Part shown: positions 33,672 to 42,241 of the stretch, one piece after another
Position numbering within the stretch: the stretch's first letter is position 1
Layout: each line of letters opens with the position of its first letter
From: DATKZH01 sp964475955
GTDB taxonomy: Bacteria > Planctomycetota > Planctomycetia > Pirellulales > Thermoguttaceae
Direction: 5' to 3'
Assembly (NCBI GenBank): GCA_964475955.1
Contig: CAYYZY010000035.1
Coordinates: forward strand, 1-50,654
Length of the DNA: 50,654 bases
The notes under the pieces: generated by a model
The model's input: the letters and a program-made list of their open reading frames with translations, nothing else
The model's database searches: none
What the model was told of the DNA's origin: nothing
Translations under genes and position numbers: made by a program

Positions 33672-35045
33672 TTGGCTTTCACCTCCCGATCCGACGACTC
33701 GAAAGGGACCTGTTGCCTGGTCACGCTCGGCTGCCCCAAGAACCTGGTCGACAGCGAGCGGATGCTCGGCCTGCTCGCGGCGGCGGGCTACCGGCTCGTA
33801 CCCGATCCGGAGGGGGCCGACTTCGTGCTCGTCAACACCTGCGGCTTCATCCGCAGTGCCCGGGAGGAGTCGCTGGCGACGATCCACGAGATGCTCGACC
33901 TGAAGCGTCGCGGGCTGACCGGGGGCGTGATCGTTGCCGGCTGCCTGGCCGAGCGCGACAAGGAGGCGCTGCTGGAAACCTGCCCCGGAGTCGACCAACT
34001 GGTCGGCGTCTTCGCCCGCGAGGAGATCGGCGAAGCCGCCCGGCGGTTGGCCGGCGAGGCCCCCCAGGGCCGGACCCTCTTCCGCGGGGCGCCCAGTTGC
34101 CCGCTCGCCGATCGCGACCGGCTTCGGGTCACGGCCCGCCACGTGGCCTACCTCAAGATCGCCGAGGGGTGCGACCGCCGCTGCGCGTTCTGCTCCATCC
34201 CGGGCATTCGGGGTCGGTACGCGAGCAAGCCCCCCGACGAGGTGGTGGCCGAGGCCGAGGCCCTGGTCGCCGACGGAGTGCGCGAGCTGATCCTCATCGC
34301 GCAAGACACGACCTACTACGGCATGGACTTGGGAGGCAGGCCGCAGCTAGCCCCCCTTCTGGCGCGGCTCGCCGAGGTCGAGGGGCTCGACTGGCTCCGG
34401 CTGATGTACCTCTACCCGATGCACGTGACCGACGAGCTGATCGACGTCGTCGCCTCGGGCGGCCGGATCCTCCCCTACCTCGACCTCCCGCTCCAGCACG
34501 TCAACGACCGGGTCCTCGCCCGCATGAATCGCGGCGTCACCCGCGCGCAAACGGAAACGCTGATCGACCGCCTCCGGGAGCGGATCGAGGGGCTGGTGCT
34601 GCGGACCACCCTGATTGCCGGGTTCCCCGGGGAAACCGAGGGGCAATTCGAGGAGCTGCTCGCCTTCGTGCGCGAGCGCCGATTCGAGCGTTTGGGCGTG
34701 ATTCCCTACTCCCAGGAGCCCGACACCCCGGCCGGCCGCTTCGGAGACCAGGTTCCGGAAGAAGTCCGCGGAGAGCGCGCCGAGCGCCTGCTCACGGCCC
34801 AGCAGGAGATCGCCTTCGCCTGGAACGAATCCCGGGTGGGCTGGCAGGGCGACGTCATCCTGGACGGCCAGGTCCCCGGCGAGAAAAACGCCTACGTGGG
34901 CAGGAGTTACGCGCACGCCCCGGAGGTCGACGGCGTGGTGTACGTGACGGGCGAGGGCCTCGCGCCGGGTCGAATCGTCCGTTGCGAGATCGTCGCCACC
35001 CAAGATTACGACTGGATCGGCGCGGCCATCGGCGAACCGTGGTAG
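33672..35045 (+). CDS. rimO: Ribosomal protein S12 methylthiotransferase RimO
   Basis: Radical-SAM enzyme that methylthiolates an aspartate of ribosomal protein S12. The core has the MTTase domain (VTLGCPKNLVDSERMLG, LVNTCGFI, IVAGCLAERD with the three cluster cysteines), the radical-SAM motif CDRRCAFC near residue 170, and a C-terminal TRAM domain (ending YDWIGAAIGEPW). RimO-specific features include YLYPMHVTDELIDV and PYLDLPLQHVNDRVL. The frame has no ATG near the expected start: a TTG at 33672 gives 457 residues, another TTG at 33588 is possible, and neither has a good Shine-Dalgarno. An ATG at 33595 is in another frame, so a small frameshift at the 5' end is also possible. Confidence 0.88.
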   Translation: MAFTSRSDDSKGTCCLVTLGCPKNLVDSERMLGLLAAAGYRLVPDPEGADFVLVNTCGFIRSAREESLATIHEMLDLKRRGLTGGVIVAGCLAERDKEALLETCPGVDQLVGVFAREEIGEAARRLAGEAPQGRTLFRGAPSCPLADRDRLRVTARHVAYLKIAEGCDRRCAFCSIPGIRGRYASKPPDEVVAEAEALVADGVRELILIAQDTTYYGMDLGGRPQLAPLLARLAEVEGLDWLRLMYLYPMHVTDELIDVVASGGRILPYLDLPLQHVNDRVLARMNRGVTRAQTETLIDRLRERIEGLVLRTTLIAGFPGETEGQFEELLAFVRERRFERLGVIPYSQEPDTPAGRFGDQVPEEVRGERAERLLTAQQEIAFAWNESRVGWQGDVILDGQVPGEKNAYVGRSYAHAPEVDGVVYVTGEGLAPGRIVRCEIVATQDYDWIGAAIGEPW

Positions 35046-35069
35046 GGACCGACAGAGTAGATCAAGTGG

Positions 35070-35108
35070 GGCACGATTCCATCGTGCCAGGCACGTTGGA
35101 AACGTGCC
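35070..35108. repeat. Family A inverted hairpin pair
   Basis: Two hairpins almost touching: 35070-35088 with stem GGCACGAT/ATCGTGCC and TCC loop, and 35090-35108 with stem GGCACGTT/AACGTGCC and GGA loop. The first is a variant in which both arms changed so that pairing is kept. Between rimO and pgsA. Confidence 0.9.
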
Positions 35109-35216
35109 CCACGGCGATGTCCCAACCGTTGTCCCTTGCGCAATGCTGGGCAAGCCGATCGCCGCTCGACCAACCTTGCCCCAAGACCAACGAAGCTGTT
35201 CTGGAGCGGGAAGCCG

Positions 35217-35828
35217 ATGAGTCGCGAGTCGCCCAAGAAGCCGTCGAGTTTCAACCTGCCCAACCAGATCACCGCCGCGCGGCTTGTGCTGGCCGTGGTC
35301 ATGTTCGGCGTCATTCCGTGGGGCACCGGGACCGCGTACCTGGCGGCCACCGTGTTGTTCGTCCTCGCCGCGGGCACCGACTGGCTCGACGGCTACCTCG
35401 CCCGGAAGTACAACCTGGTGACCACCCTGGGCCGAATCCTCGACCCGTTCGCCGACAAGTTGATCGTCTGCGGCGCGTTCATCTACCTGGTGGCGGTGCC
35501 CGAGATGGCCCAGGTCCCCCTCGGCCTCCGGGCCTGGATGGTCGTGGTCATCGTCGCCCGGGAGATGCTGGTCACCGCGCTGCGCAGCTTCCTCGAAGAG
35601 GGGGGGACCGACTTCTCGGCCAGGACGTCGGGCAAGCTGAAGATGGTCGTCCAGTGCGTGGCCGTGGCGCTCGGGTTGGGCTACCTTTGGGCGCAGGCCT
35701 ACGAGGTCGCTTGGGCGGACGGGCTCTGGCTGCCGTTGGTGGCGTCGATCTGGGGCGCCGTCGCCCTGACCGTATACTCCGGCCTCGTCTACGTGCGCGC
35801 GGCCGCCCGACTCCTGCGCAAGGCGTAG
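35217..35828 (+). CDS. pgsA: CDP-diacylglycerol-glycerol-3-phosphate phosphatidyltransferase
   Basis: Inner-membrane enzyme making phosphatidylglycerophosphate from CDP-diacylglycerol and glycerol-3-phosphate. The 203-residue protein opens with FNLPNQITAARLVLA and carries the complete CDP-alcohol phosphotransferase motif, D-x2-D-G-x2-A-R-x8-G-x3-D-x3-D, in DWLDGYLARK and TLGRILDPFADK. Five to six membrane helices fit the family, and KLKMVVQCVAVA follows as expected. ATG 35217 has GGAG upstream; the frame extends to 35136 without similarity. The CPBP gene begins 6 bases after its stop, so these are one transcription unit. Confidence 0.93.
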   Translation: MSRESPKKPSSFNLPNQITAARLVLAVVMFGVIPWGTGTAYLAATVLFVLAAGTDWLDGYLARKYNLVTTLGRILDPFADKLIVCGAFIYLVAVPEMAQVPLGLRAWMVVVIVAREMLVTALRSFLEEGGTDFSARTSGKLKMVVQCVAVALGLGYLWAQAYEVAWADGLWLPLVASIWGAVALTVYSGLVYVRAAARLLRKA

Positions 35829-35834
35829 CCGCCC

Positions 35835-36758
35835 ATGGACGATCCGACGCTATCCCCCGTCTCGCTGGGCCTGTCCCTGGTGTTCGTGCTGCTGGTCGGC
35901 GCGAGCGTGCGCGCGTGGCTGCTGATCGCGAGGCGGTGGTTCCGCGGCGAGCCGCTGGTGCCCTACGAGTCGCGGCGGCAGGTGCCATGGGGCGGGGCCG
36001 AAGTCGTGCTCGTGTTCGTGGTATTCGAGTTCCCCATGCTGCTTGGCCTGTTCTCGGCGCTGGTGGGTGGTGGGGAGGCGTCGGAGCCGCCGGCCCGGGG
36101 CGCGGCCGAGGAGGTCGACAGCGAGCACCCCATCGTCGACCTGCTCTCGGCCGACCCGAGCGCCGACACGTGGCTGCTTTGTATCATGGTCGCCGTCGTG
36201 ATCGCCCCGGCCATCGAGGAGTTCACCTACCGCCTGGTCTTGCTGGGCTGGCTCGAGGCCGACGAGCGCCGGCTCCGCCGCCGCGCCCCCGTGCTGCGAA
36301 GGCTCGCGCCCGGGGTGCTGCCCGTCGTGCTCGTGTCGCTGTTGTTCGCGATGCGGCACTTCCGTTGGGCCGCGCCCTCGTTGAAGCCCGACCAACTGCG
36401 CGCGATGCTCTTCATCCAGGCCCTCTGGAGCCTGGTGACGCTCGGCTTCGGCGTGTGGGTGCTGCGGGCGCGGTCGGGCGCGACGGCCGCCGATTTCGGC
36501 GTGGTGCCGTCGAAGTTCGCGGCCGACGTGGGCCTGGGCCTCGTCACGTTCGCCGCGGTGACCGCGCCGGTCCTCGGCCTCCAACTGGTCCTCCGGTTGC
36601 TGCTGCCGGCCGACTTCGCGGTCGACCCCATCCCCCTGTTCTTCCTCGCGCTGGCCCTGGGCCTGACCTACTACCGCACCCACCGAATCGTCCCCGCGGT
36701 CACCGCCCACATGGCGTTCAACGCCACGGGCATGATTTTGGCCTGGTTGCAGTTGTGA
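35835..36758 (+). CDS. CPBP-family intramembrane metalloprotease
   Basis: A 307-residue membrane protein with about eight helices. The CPBP (CAAX protease and bacteriocin-processing) motifs are visible: EEFTYR with E128, E129 and R133; FAMRHFRW with a histidine; and HMAFNATG near the C-terminus. These residues build the intramembrane metal site. Bacterial members process small peptides or membrane proteins; the substrate here is unknown. The region 82-112 is an acidic insertion between helices. It directly follows pgsA (6-bp gap), so the two are probably co-expressed. Confidence 0.85.
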   Translation: MDDPTLSPVSLGLSLVFVLLVGASVRAWLLIARRWFRGEPLVPYESRRQVPWGGAEVVLVFVVFEFPMLLGLFSALVGGGEASEPPARGAAEEVDSEHPIVDLLSADPSADTWLLCIMVAVVIAPAIEEFTYRLVLLGWLEADERRLRRRAPVLRRLAPGVLPVVLVSLLFAMRHFRWAAPSLKPDQLRAMLFIQALWSLVTLGFGVWVLRARSGATAADFGVVPSKFAADVGLGLVTFAAVTAPVLGLQLVLRLLLPADFAVDPIPLFFLALALGLTYYRTHRIVPAVTAHMAFNATGMILAWLQL

Positions 36759-36804
36759 CGCATTGCTCCCTGGCCGGCCCCTTTCGCGCACTCGGCAGGT
36801 CACA

Positions 36805-36810
36805 TATAAT
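36805..36810 (+). promoter_or_regulatory. Probable -10 element of the Gfo/Idh/MocA gene
   Basis: A perfect TATAAT in CACATATAAT, 54 bases upstream of the ATG at 36865. The -35 region (TTTCGC at 36782-36787) is weak. Confidence 0.45.
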
Positions 36811-36864
36811 CCGGGTCTTCCCATTGAACGAGCAAGCGAAACCGGCCCAAAAAAGGAGGTTCCC

Positions 36865-37962
36865 ATGGCGACCGGCTTTGGCATTATCGGCTGCGGGATG
36901 ATTGCGGACTTCCACGCCCGGGCGATCGACGACGTCGACGGCGCCGAACTGGTCGCCTGCTACGACACGGTGCCCCAGGCGGCCGACAAGCTCGCCGAGA
37001 CAACCGGCTGCAAGGCCTACCACGACCTCGACCAGATGCTGGCCGATTCGGCGGTCCAGGTCGTCACGATCGGCAGCCCCAGCGGCGCCCACATGGAGCC
37101 GGCCGTCGCCGCCGCCAAGGCCGGCAAGCACGTCATCGTCGAGAAGCCGCTGGAGATCACGCTCGACCGGTGCGATCAGATCATCCGCGCGTGCGACGAA
37201 GCGGGCGTGGTCCTCTCCACGATCTTTCCCTCGCGGTTCCACGAGTCGAGCGTGCAGATGAAGCGGGCCGTCGAGGCCGGCCGCTTCGGGACGCTCACCG
37301 TGGGCGACACGTATGTGAAGTGGTATCGCACCCAGGAGTACTACGACAGCGGCCAGTGGCGGGGCACCTGGGAACTCGACGGCGGCGGCGCCCTGATGAA
37401 CCAGGCCATCCACAGCGTCGACCTGCTCGCCTGGCTGATGGGCCCGGTGGCCGAGATCCGCGCCCAAACCGCCCTGCTGGGCCACGAGCGGATCGCCGTG
37501 GAAGACGTCGCCATGGCCACGCTCAAGTTCGCCAACGGCGCGCTGGGGATCATCGAGGCCAGCACAGCCATCTATCCCGGCTACCTCAAGAGAATCGAGA
37601 TCCACGGCTCGGCCGGCTCGGCCGTGATGGAGGAGGAAGACCTCATCAAGTGGGACTTCGCCGAGAAGCAGCCGGAAGACGAGGCGATCGAGAAGAAGAT
37701 GTCCCAACGCGTCTCCGGTGGCGGCGGCGCGGCCGACCCCAAGGCCATCGGCCACCACGGACACGCCCGGCAATTCGCCGATGTCCTGCAGGCGATCGAG
37801 CAGGGGGCCAAGCCGCTGGTCGACGGCCCCGAGGGCCGCCGCTCCGTGGAGATCATCCTGGCCATCTACCAGGCCGCCGAGGCCGGCCAAACCGTGCGTC
37901 TCCCCCTGGCCGGCGACCCCGTGCTCAAAGCCCGCGAGGTCGGCGTCGGCGGATTGGAGTAG
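36865..37962 (+). CDS. Gfo/Idh/MocA-family oxidoreductase
   Basis: A cytoplasmic NAD(P)-dependent dehydrogenase, 365 residues. N-terminal Rossmann fold starts GFGIIGCGMIADFHARAI (G-x-G-x2-A pattern), and VIVEKPLEI contains the E-K-P motif with the conserved lysine. The C-terminal alpha/beta domain carries GGGALMNQAIHSVDLLAWLMG, in which the histidine of H-S-V-D is the usual catalytic acid. Typical substrates are sugars, inositols or their amino/acid derivatives; the exact one is unknown. The ATG has an exceptionally strong Shine-Dalgarno, AAAGGAGGT. Unlike many planctomycete relatives it has no Tat signal. The MITE-like element at 38008 follows 45 bp after its stop. Confidence 0.9.
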   Translation: MATGFGIIGCGMIADFHARAIDDVDGAELVACYDTVPQAADKLAETTGCKAYHDLDQMLADSAVQVVTIGSPSGAHMEPAVAAAKAGKHVIVEKPLEITLDRCDQIIRACDEAGVVLSTIFPSRFHESSVQMKRAVEAGRFGTLTVGDTYVKWYRTQEYYDSGQWRGTWELDGGGALMNQAIHSVDLLAWLMGPVAEIRAQTALLGHERIAVEDVAMATLKFANGALGIIEASTAIYPGYLKRIEIHGSAGSAVMEEEDLIKWDFAEKQPEDEAIEKKMSQRVSGGGGAADPKAIGHHGHARQFADVLQAIEQGAKPLVDGPEGRRSVEIILAIYQAAEAGQTVRLPLAGDPVLKAREVGVGGLE

Positions 37963-38007
37963 GGGCGCGCGGAACGGAGTGAAGGGACGGCCATTGAGGC
38001 GCGGCCG

Positions 38008-38146
38008 CTAGTACGACAGCGCAGGTTCGACTCGGATGCGGGATTGGGCAGCCTGGAGCGGTGTCCGGATTTCCCAGAGTGACGACGCGTTTTGCCCCGA
38101 TTCACGTCGAAGTCGGCCGTTGGTCGGCCTTGCGCTGGAGTACTAG
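38008..38146. mobile_element. MITE-like element with terminal inverted repeats
   Basis: Ends are CTAGTACGACAGCGCAGG and, reversed, CTAGTACTCCAGCGCAAGG: inverted repeats of about 18 bases with few mismatches. The interior matches 30043-30166 over 124 gap-free bases. CTAG at each edge (38008-38011 and 38143-38146) may be a 4-bp target duplication around a 131-bp element. The right CTAG contains the TAG stop of the DUF1598-like gene. There is no coding capacity and no related transposase in the window. Confidence 0.8.
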
Positions 38147-39489
38147 TCCCACCAGCGGTCGGAGCGGAGGGTCGCCTCTTTGCGGAGGTCGGCCAGTGTG
38201 TCGCTCGTCTCGGCGCCGGCGACCATCTCCCAGGCGTTGATCTGGACGCCGCCGCAGACGACCTTCCACCGGCGGCCGGCGACCAGCGTCGCCTTGCTCT
38301 CGACCTGCTTGGGTGCCGGCAGTTCGGCGCACGCCAGGCCCTCGGAGCCCATCAGCATCGGCAGCCGGACCTGGGCCTTTTCGGCCAGGTTCTCACCGAC
38401 CACCAGCGCCGCCACGATGGCCAGGTCCATGCAGCCCTGCAACTGGCCGAAGACGGGCTCGGCCAACGCCAGCTCGTCGTAGCGCTCGGTGAGGGCGTCG
38501 GCCCATCGCTGCGCGCCGGCGCCGGCGCGGCGGCTCTCCCGGCGAACGCCCGCGGCGCTGAAGAAGTCCTCTTCGGCCATCGCCTTGACCGACGCGCCCC
38601 GAAGCTCCCAGGCCAGGCCGTCGGCGTCGCGCAGAAGCGGGTCGTAATCGGGCGCCAACCACCAACGTGGCAGGGCGTTCGCACTGCCCGCCCCCATCTT
38701 GGTGAAAGGCGGCAACCCGCGAACCGGCGCCGGCCGGGTGCCCATGCCGATGCGCTTCATCTGGTAGTCGGCGGCGACCATCACGCGGGCGTAGTGGCTC
38801 GTGGCGGGAACGCCGGTGACGGAGACGGCCTGCGGGCCGAGCTGTTGCTCCATGGCCCTCGCGATCGCCTGGCGGTTGCCGTTCCTGGGGAGCCGCTTGG
38901 CAAAGGCGTTGACGCGCTGGAGCCCTTCGGGCGTGGGATCGATCGAGCAGGAGATCACGCTGCGGACCGGAGCGGCCGCCGCGCGCAGGGCGACGACCAG
39001 GTCGTCCAACAGCAAGGTCGGGCGGCCGTTGTTCTGGCCGACGATCGCGCCCTGCCGGTCGACTTCCCAAGCGTCGGCCGGGCCGACGAGGACGACGTCG
39101 TGCTGCTCCGTGTCGACCAGCACGTAGCGGATCTGCTGCAATCCGCCCAGGCACTCGATTTCGATCGGCAGAGGTTTCCGGGCCCGGGCAGACTCGGCGA
39201 TCGCCTCGTCGAGCCGACGCAGGGAGACCTTCCGCATTTTCGTGGCGGAATCGAGGCCTTCGGGCACACGATCGAGCAGGTCGAGGCGTGCTTTGCGGAG
39301 CTGGCCGAAGTCTTCCATGGTGGCGGTGGTGGCCATGCCGGCCGGATCGATCGAGATTCCGCCCACCGCACGCGTGTTCAATCCCGTGACCGCCGTGTTC
39401 GTCTGAGCCACGAGGCTCGTGCCGGCGACGAGCGCCAAGGCGACGGACGCGAGGAGGGCCCGGGGGAGCAGACGGTCACCAAGTGACAT
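38143..39489 (-). CDS. Secreted DUF1598-like protein
   Basis: A 448-residue exported protein. It has a signal peptide (about 1-28, RLLPRALLASVALALVAGTS, cleavage near VAQ), then a helical region (about 50-90), a domain with LPIEIECLGGLQQIRYVLVD and VVLVGPADAWEVD, and HYARVMVAADYQMKRIGMG followed by GLPPFTKMG and NALPRWWLAPDYDPLLRD. This last section is what I remember of the planctomycete DUF1598 family; I give that name with moderate confidence. No catalytic motif is clear. ATG 39489 is preceded by CAGGAGAA; the upstream in-frame extension lacks similarity. Its stop codon lies in the terminal repeat of the MITE-like element. Confidence 0.8.
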   Translation of the reverse strand: MSLGDRLLPRALLASVALALVAGTSLVAQTNTAVTGLNTRAVGGISIDPAGMATTATMEDFGQLRKARLDLLDRVPEGLDSATKMRKVSLRRLDEAIAESARARKPLPIEIECLGGLQQIRYVLVDTEQHDVVLVGPADAWEVDRQGAIVGQNNGRPTLLLDDLVVALRAAAAPVRSVISCSIDPTPEGLQRVNAFAKRLPRNGNRQAIARAMEQQLGPQAVSVTGVPATSHYARVMVAADYQMKRIGMGTRPAPVRGLPPFTKMGAGSANALPRWWLAPDYDPLLRDADGLAWELRGASVKAMAEEDFFSAAGVRRESRRAGAGAQRWADALTERYDELALAEPVFGQLQGCMDLAIVAALVVGENLAEKAQVRLPMLMGSEGLACAELPAPKQVESKATLVAGRRWKVVCGGVQINAWEMVAGAETSDTLADLRKEATLRSDRWWD

Positions 39490-40100
39490 CGTGATTCTCC
39501 TGTAGACGATCGAGGGATACTGTGGCCGCGTCGCCCCGAATGCTCGACTTGCGACCGCCGACGACTCGGCGCGGGCGAAAGCCATGGAACCGAGGCAAGA
39601 AAAAGCGCATCGAAACGGGGTCGTGCGCAAAAGCCATCTACGTTACAGAGTAGCTCGACCCCCCGGGAATGGCAATAAGTTTTCCGGCGCCCCAGGCCCG
39701 GTCCTCCGTCGGCCGAAGGTGCCCCTTCGCCGCTCGAATAGCGCCGAGTGGCGGCGGTGTGTCGAGTCCGTATGGGGCCCTTCCCAGCGAATCCGAGGGG
39801 CGGGATTTGGGGCTCCGGAACGTCGGCGAGCCCGCCGGCGCCGGTTCGCCACGTTGCGTCGGGCTGCCAAGACTTCAGAATAGAACGTACTTACCGAATC
39901 GGCAAGCAAATGGGCCAGCCCGAGAGGGCGGTTTTCCCACTCGTTAGAGGAGGCGGCAGTCCCCTCCTTGGGGGCAATCGGGGACGAAACTCCTTGCCCG
40001 CAGCCCCCTTGCTTGGATAAGCTAGTAGTAGCGATGGTCTTCTCTGGCTCGAACCGGGGGGGCGGCCCCCGACGCAGGGGTTGCCTGGTTTCTCAGGATC
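39490..40100. other. 611-bp divergent intergenic region
   Basis: Between the DUF1598-like gene (minus) and the sigma54-activator gene (plus). A weak promoter candidate reads toward DUF1598: TTGCCA, 17 bases, TACTCT near 39674-39646. No repeat family or gene was recognised; the length suggests regulatory content. Confidence 0.45.
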
Positions 40101-42176
40101 ATGACAGGACCGACCGTGTCGGAATTGGCGTATCTGGTAATCCGGGAAGGATCGAAATGGACCGACGTCTTCCGGTTGGTCCCCGGGGAGTCGGTGACGA
40201 TCGGTCGTGCCCCGACGAACCAGATCGTGCTCAAGGACGAGCGTTGCAGCCGCAGCCACGCCGAGTTGTTCCTCTCCGAGGGCCATTGGACGCTGCGCGA
40301 CCTGGATAGCCGCAACGGCACGGTCGTCGGAGAGCAGTTGCTCAAGACCGACTGGACGCTGCGCCCCGGCGACGTCGTGCGCATCGGGCGCTCGCAGTTG
40401 GTGTTCGTCTACAACCTGAGCGAGGCGTTTTCCGACGTGGGGACGGTCGTGCGCCGGCCGGCCACTTCCGGGGCCGACGACAAGACGATCGACTCCACGT
40501 CGCGCGACGACGCCAGCGTCCTGGACACCTACGATCCGACCACGATCACCCATCGCCGCGGCCAGACCCGGTACCTCGAATCGGCCGTCGAGGAACAGCC
40601 CGACGAGAGCGACATCTCGCGCATGGGCCGGGCGGCGGCCAAGTTGTGCCGGCTGGCTTTCGAGTTGGGTAAGGCTCCCGACGCGGTGAAGATGGCCGAC
40701 CTGGCCCTGGTCGCGCTGTTCGAGGGGATCGAAATCGACGCCGGCGCCCTCCTGCTGCTCCCCCGAGGATTCGAGGGCGAGCCTTCCGGCTCCGACCTCG
40801 AGGTGATCGCCTCGCACACGATCAGCGAGCGGCGCTACCACCGCGTGGCCAACTTCCTGGCCACCACGGTGATGCGCGAAGGCGAAGCCGTGCTGGCCCG
40901 CAACGTGATGGGCGACAGCGCGCTGGGAAGCCGCGACAGCAAGGGGGTCATCCACACCACGAGCGTCATTTGCGCCCCCGTTCGCCAAGGCGATACCGTA
41001 TTCGGGCTCGTTCACCTGTACTCCACGGATCCCGACCGCGTTCCCGATCCCGAAGACCTGGAGTACACGCTCGCCGTGGCCGACACGGCGGCCGTGGCCA
41101 TGACGAATCTCATCCGGCGGGAAGAGCTGGCCGAGAACCTCACCCAGGTTCGCGACGAGAACGTGCAGTTGCGGGAACGCCTGGGCGTTCAGAGCGAGAT
41201 CGTCGGCAACAGCGACGCCGTCAAGGCGATCACCGAGGAGATCGCCCGCGCCGCCGCCAGCAAGGCCACCCTGCTGATCCGCGGAGAGAGCGGGGCCGGC
41301 AAGGAGTTGGTCGCCCGGGCCGTCCACTACTCCAGCCCCCTGAAGAAGAACGTCTTCGTTTGCCTGAACTGCGCGGCCCTGTCGGAGGAGTTGCTGGCCA
41401 GCGAGCTGTTCGGGCACGAGCGGGGTGCGTTCACCGGGGCCACCGACCGCAAGATCGGCAAGTTCGAGGCCGCCCACATGGGCACGCTGATGCTCGACGA
41501 GATCGGCGAGATGAGCCTCGGCATCCAGACGAAGTTCCTCCGCGTGCTCGAAGGGCACCCCTTCGAGCGTGTGGGGGGGAACAAGCCCGTCAAGGTCGAC
41601 GTGCGCGTGATCGCCGCCACGAACCGTGACCTGGAGCGCGACGTGACCGAAGGCCGCTTCCGCCACGACCTGTTCTTCCGCCTCCGCGTGCTGGAGATCG
41701 TGGTCCCGCCCTTGCGCAAGCGGCCCGACGACGTCGCCGAGCTGGCCGACTACTTCCTCGAAAAATTCAGGACGGAAACGGGGCGCAAGATCCAAGGCTA
41801 CAGCCCGGCCGCCATGGAGCAGTTGCTGGAATACCGGTGGCCGGGCAACGTCCGCGAGCTGAAGAACGTGGTGGAGCGGGCCGTCGTCCTCTGCCGCGGA
41901 CAGTTCATCGAGGAAGAGGACCTGGTGCTTACCAACCTATCGACCACGGGCGACACGGCGGAAACCGCGCCGCCCGACGAGCAGTTCTCGCCCTGCTCGC
42001 TTTCCGACGTGGAACGCCGCCACATCCTCGCCACGCTCAACTACACCGGCTGGAACAAGAGCCGGACGGCCAACATCCTGGGTATCGAGCGCTCGACGCT
42101 CGACCGCAAGATCCGGCGCTACTCGCTGGCCGAAGAACACGGCGCGGCGCGCCCGCGCGTCGCCGAGCGGAAGTGA
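40101..42176 (+). CDS. FHA-GAF sigma54-dependent transcriptional activator
   Basis: A 691-residue regulator. Residues 15-110 form an FHA domain (VTIGRAPTNQIVL, CSRSHAEL, DSRNGTVVG), which binds phosphothreonine. About 160-345 is a GAF-like sensor domain. About 365-600 is the AAA+ sigma54-interaction module with Walker A RGESGAGKE, the sigma54-contacting loop RGAFTGATDRK, Walker B TLMLDEIGEM and the arginine finger region FRHDLFFRLRVL. The C-terminus (about 640-685) is a Fis-type helix-turn-helix (LNYTGWNKSRTANILGIERSTLDRKIRRY). It should activate sigma54 promoters in response to a phosphorylated partner, consistent with the Ser/Thr kinases common in planctomycetes. CAGGA precedes the ATG. Target genes cannot be named from sequence. 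Confidence 0.93.
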   Translation: MTGPTVSELAYLVIREGSKWTDVFRLVPGESVTIGRAPTNQIVLKDERCSRSHAELFLSEGHWTLRDLDSRNGTVVGEQLLKTDWTLRPGDVVRIGRSQLVFVYNLSEAFSDVGTVVRRPATSGADDKTIDSTSRDDASVLDTYDPTTITHRRGQTRYLESAVEEQPDESDISRMGRAAAKLCRLAFELGKAPDAVKMADLALVALFEGIEIDAGALLLLPRGFEGEPSGSDLEVIASHTISERRYHRVANFLATTVMREGEAVLARNVMGDSALGSRDSKGVIHTTSVICAPVRQGDTVFGLVHLYSTDPDRVPDPEDLEYTLAVADTAAVAMTNLIRREELAENLTQVRDENVQLRERLGVQSEIVGNSDAVKAITEEIARAAASKATLLIRGESGAGKELVARAVHYSSPLKKNVFVCLNCAALSEELLASELFGHERGAFTGATDRKIGKFEAAHMGTLMLDEIGEMSLGIQTKFLRVLEGHPFERVGGNKPVKVDVRVIAATNRDLERDVTEGRFRHDLFFRLRVLEIVVPPLRKRPDDVAELADYFLEKFRTETGRKIQGYSPAAMEQLLEYRWPGNVRELKNVVERAVVLCRGQFIEEEDLVLTNLSTTGDTAETAPPDEQFSPCSLSDVERRHILATLNYTGWNKSRTANILGIERSTLDRKIRRYSLAEEHGAARPRVAERK

Positions 42177-42241
42177 TCCGCCGCCGGGCGGCGCCTGTCC
42201 CATGCGGGAGACGGGAAACGGCGCTCGCAACTCCCTCGCGG

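Noticed and set aside
33569..36901. A 1110-residue open frame across rimO and pgsA
   Set aside because: Arg- and Pro-rich, out of frame with three well-supported genes.
40207..40419. A 70-residue frame within the activator gene
   Set aside because: It lies inside the FHA domain of the sigma54 activator in a different frame and has shadow composition.
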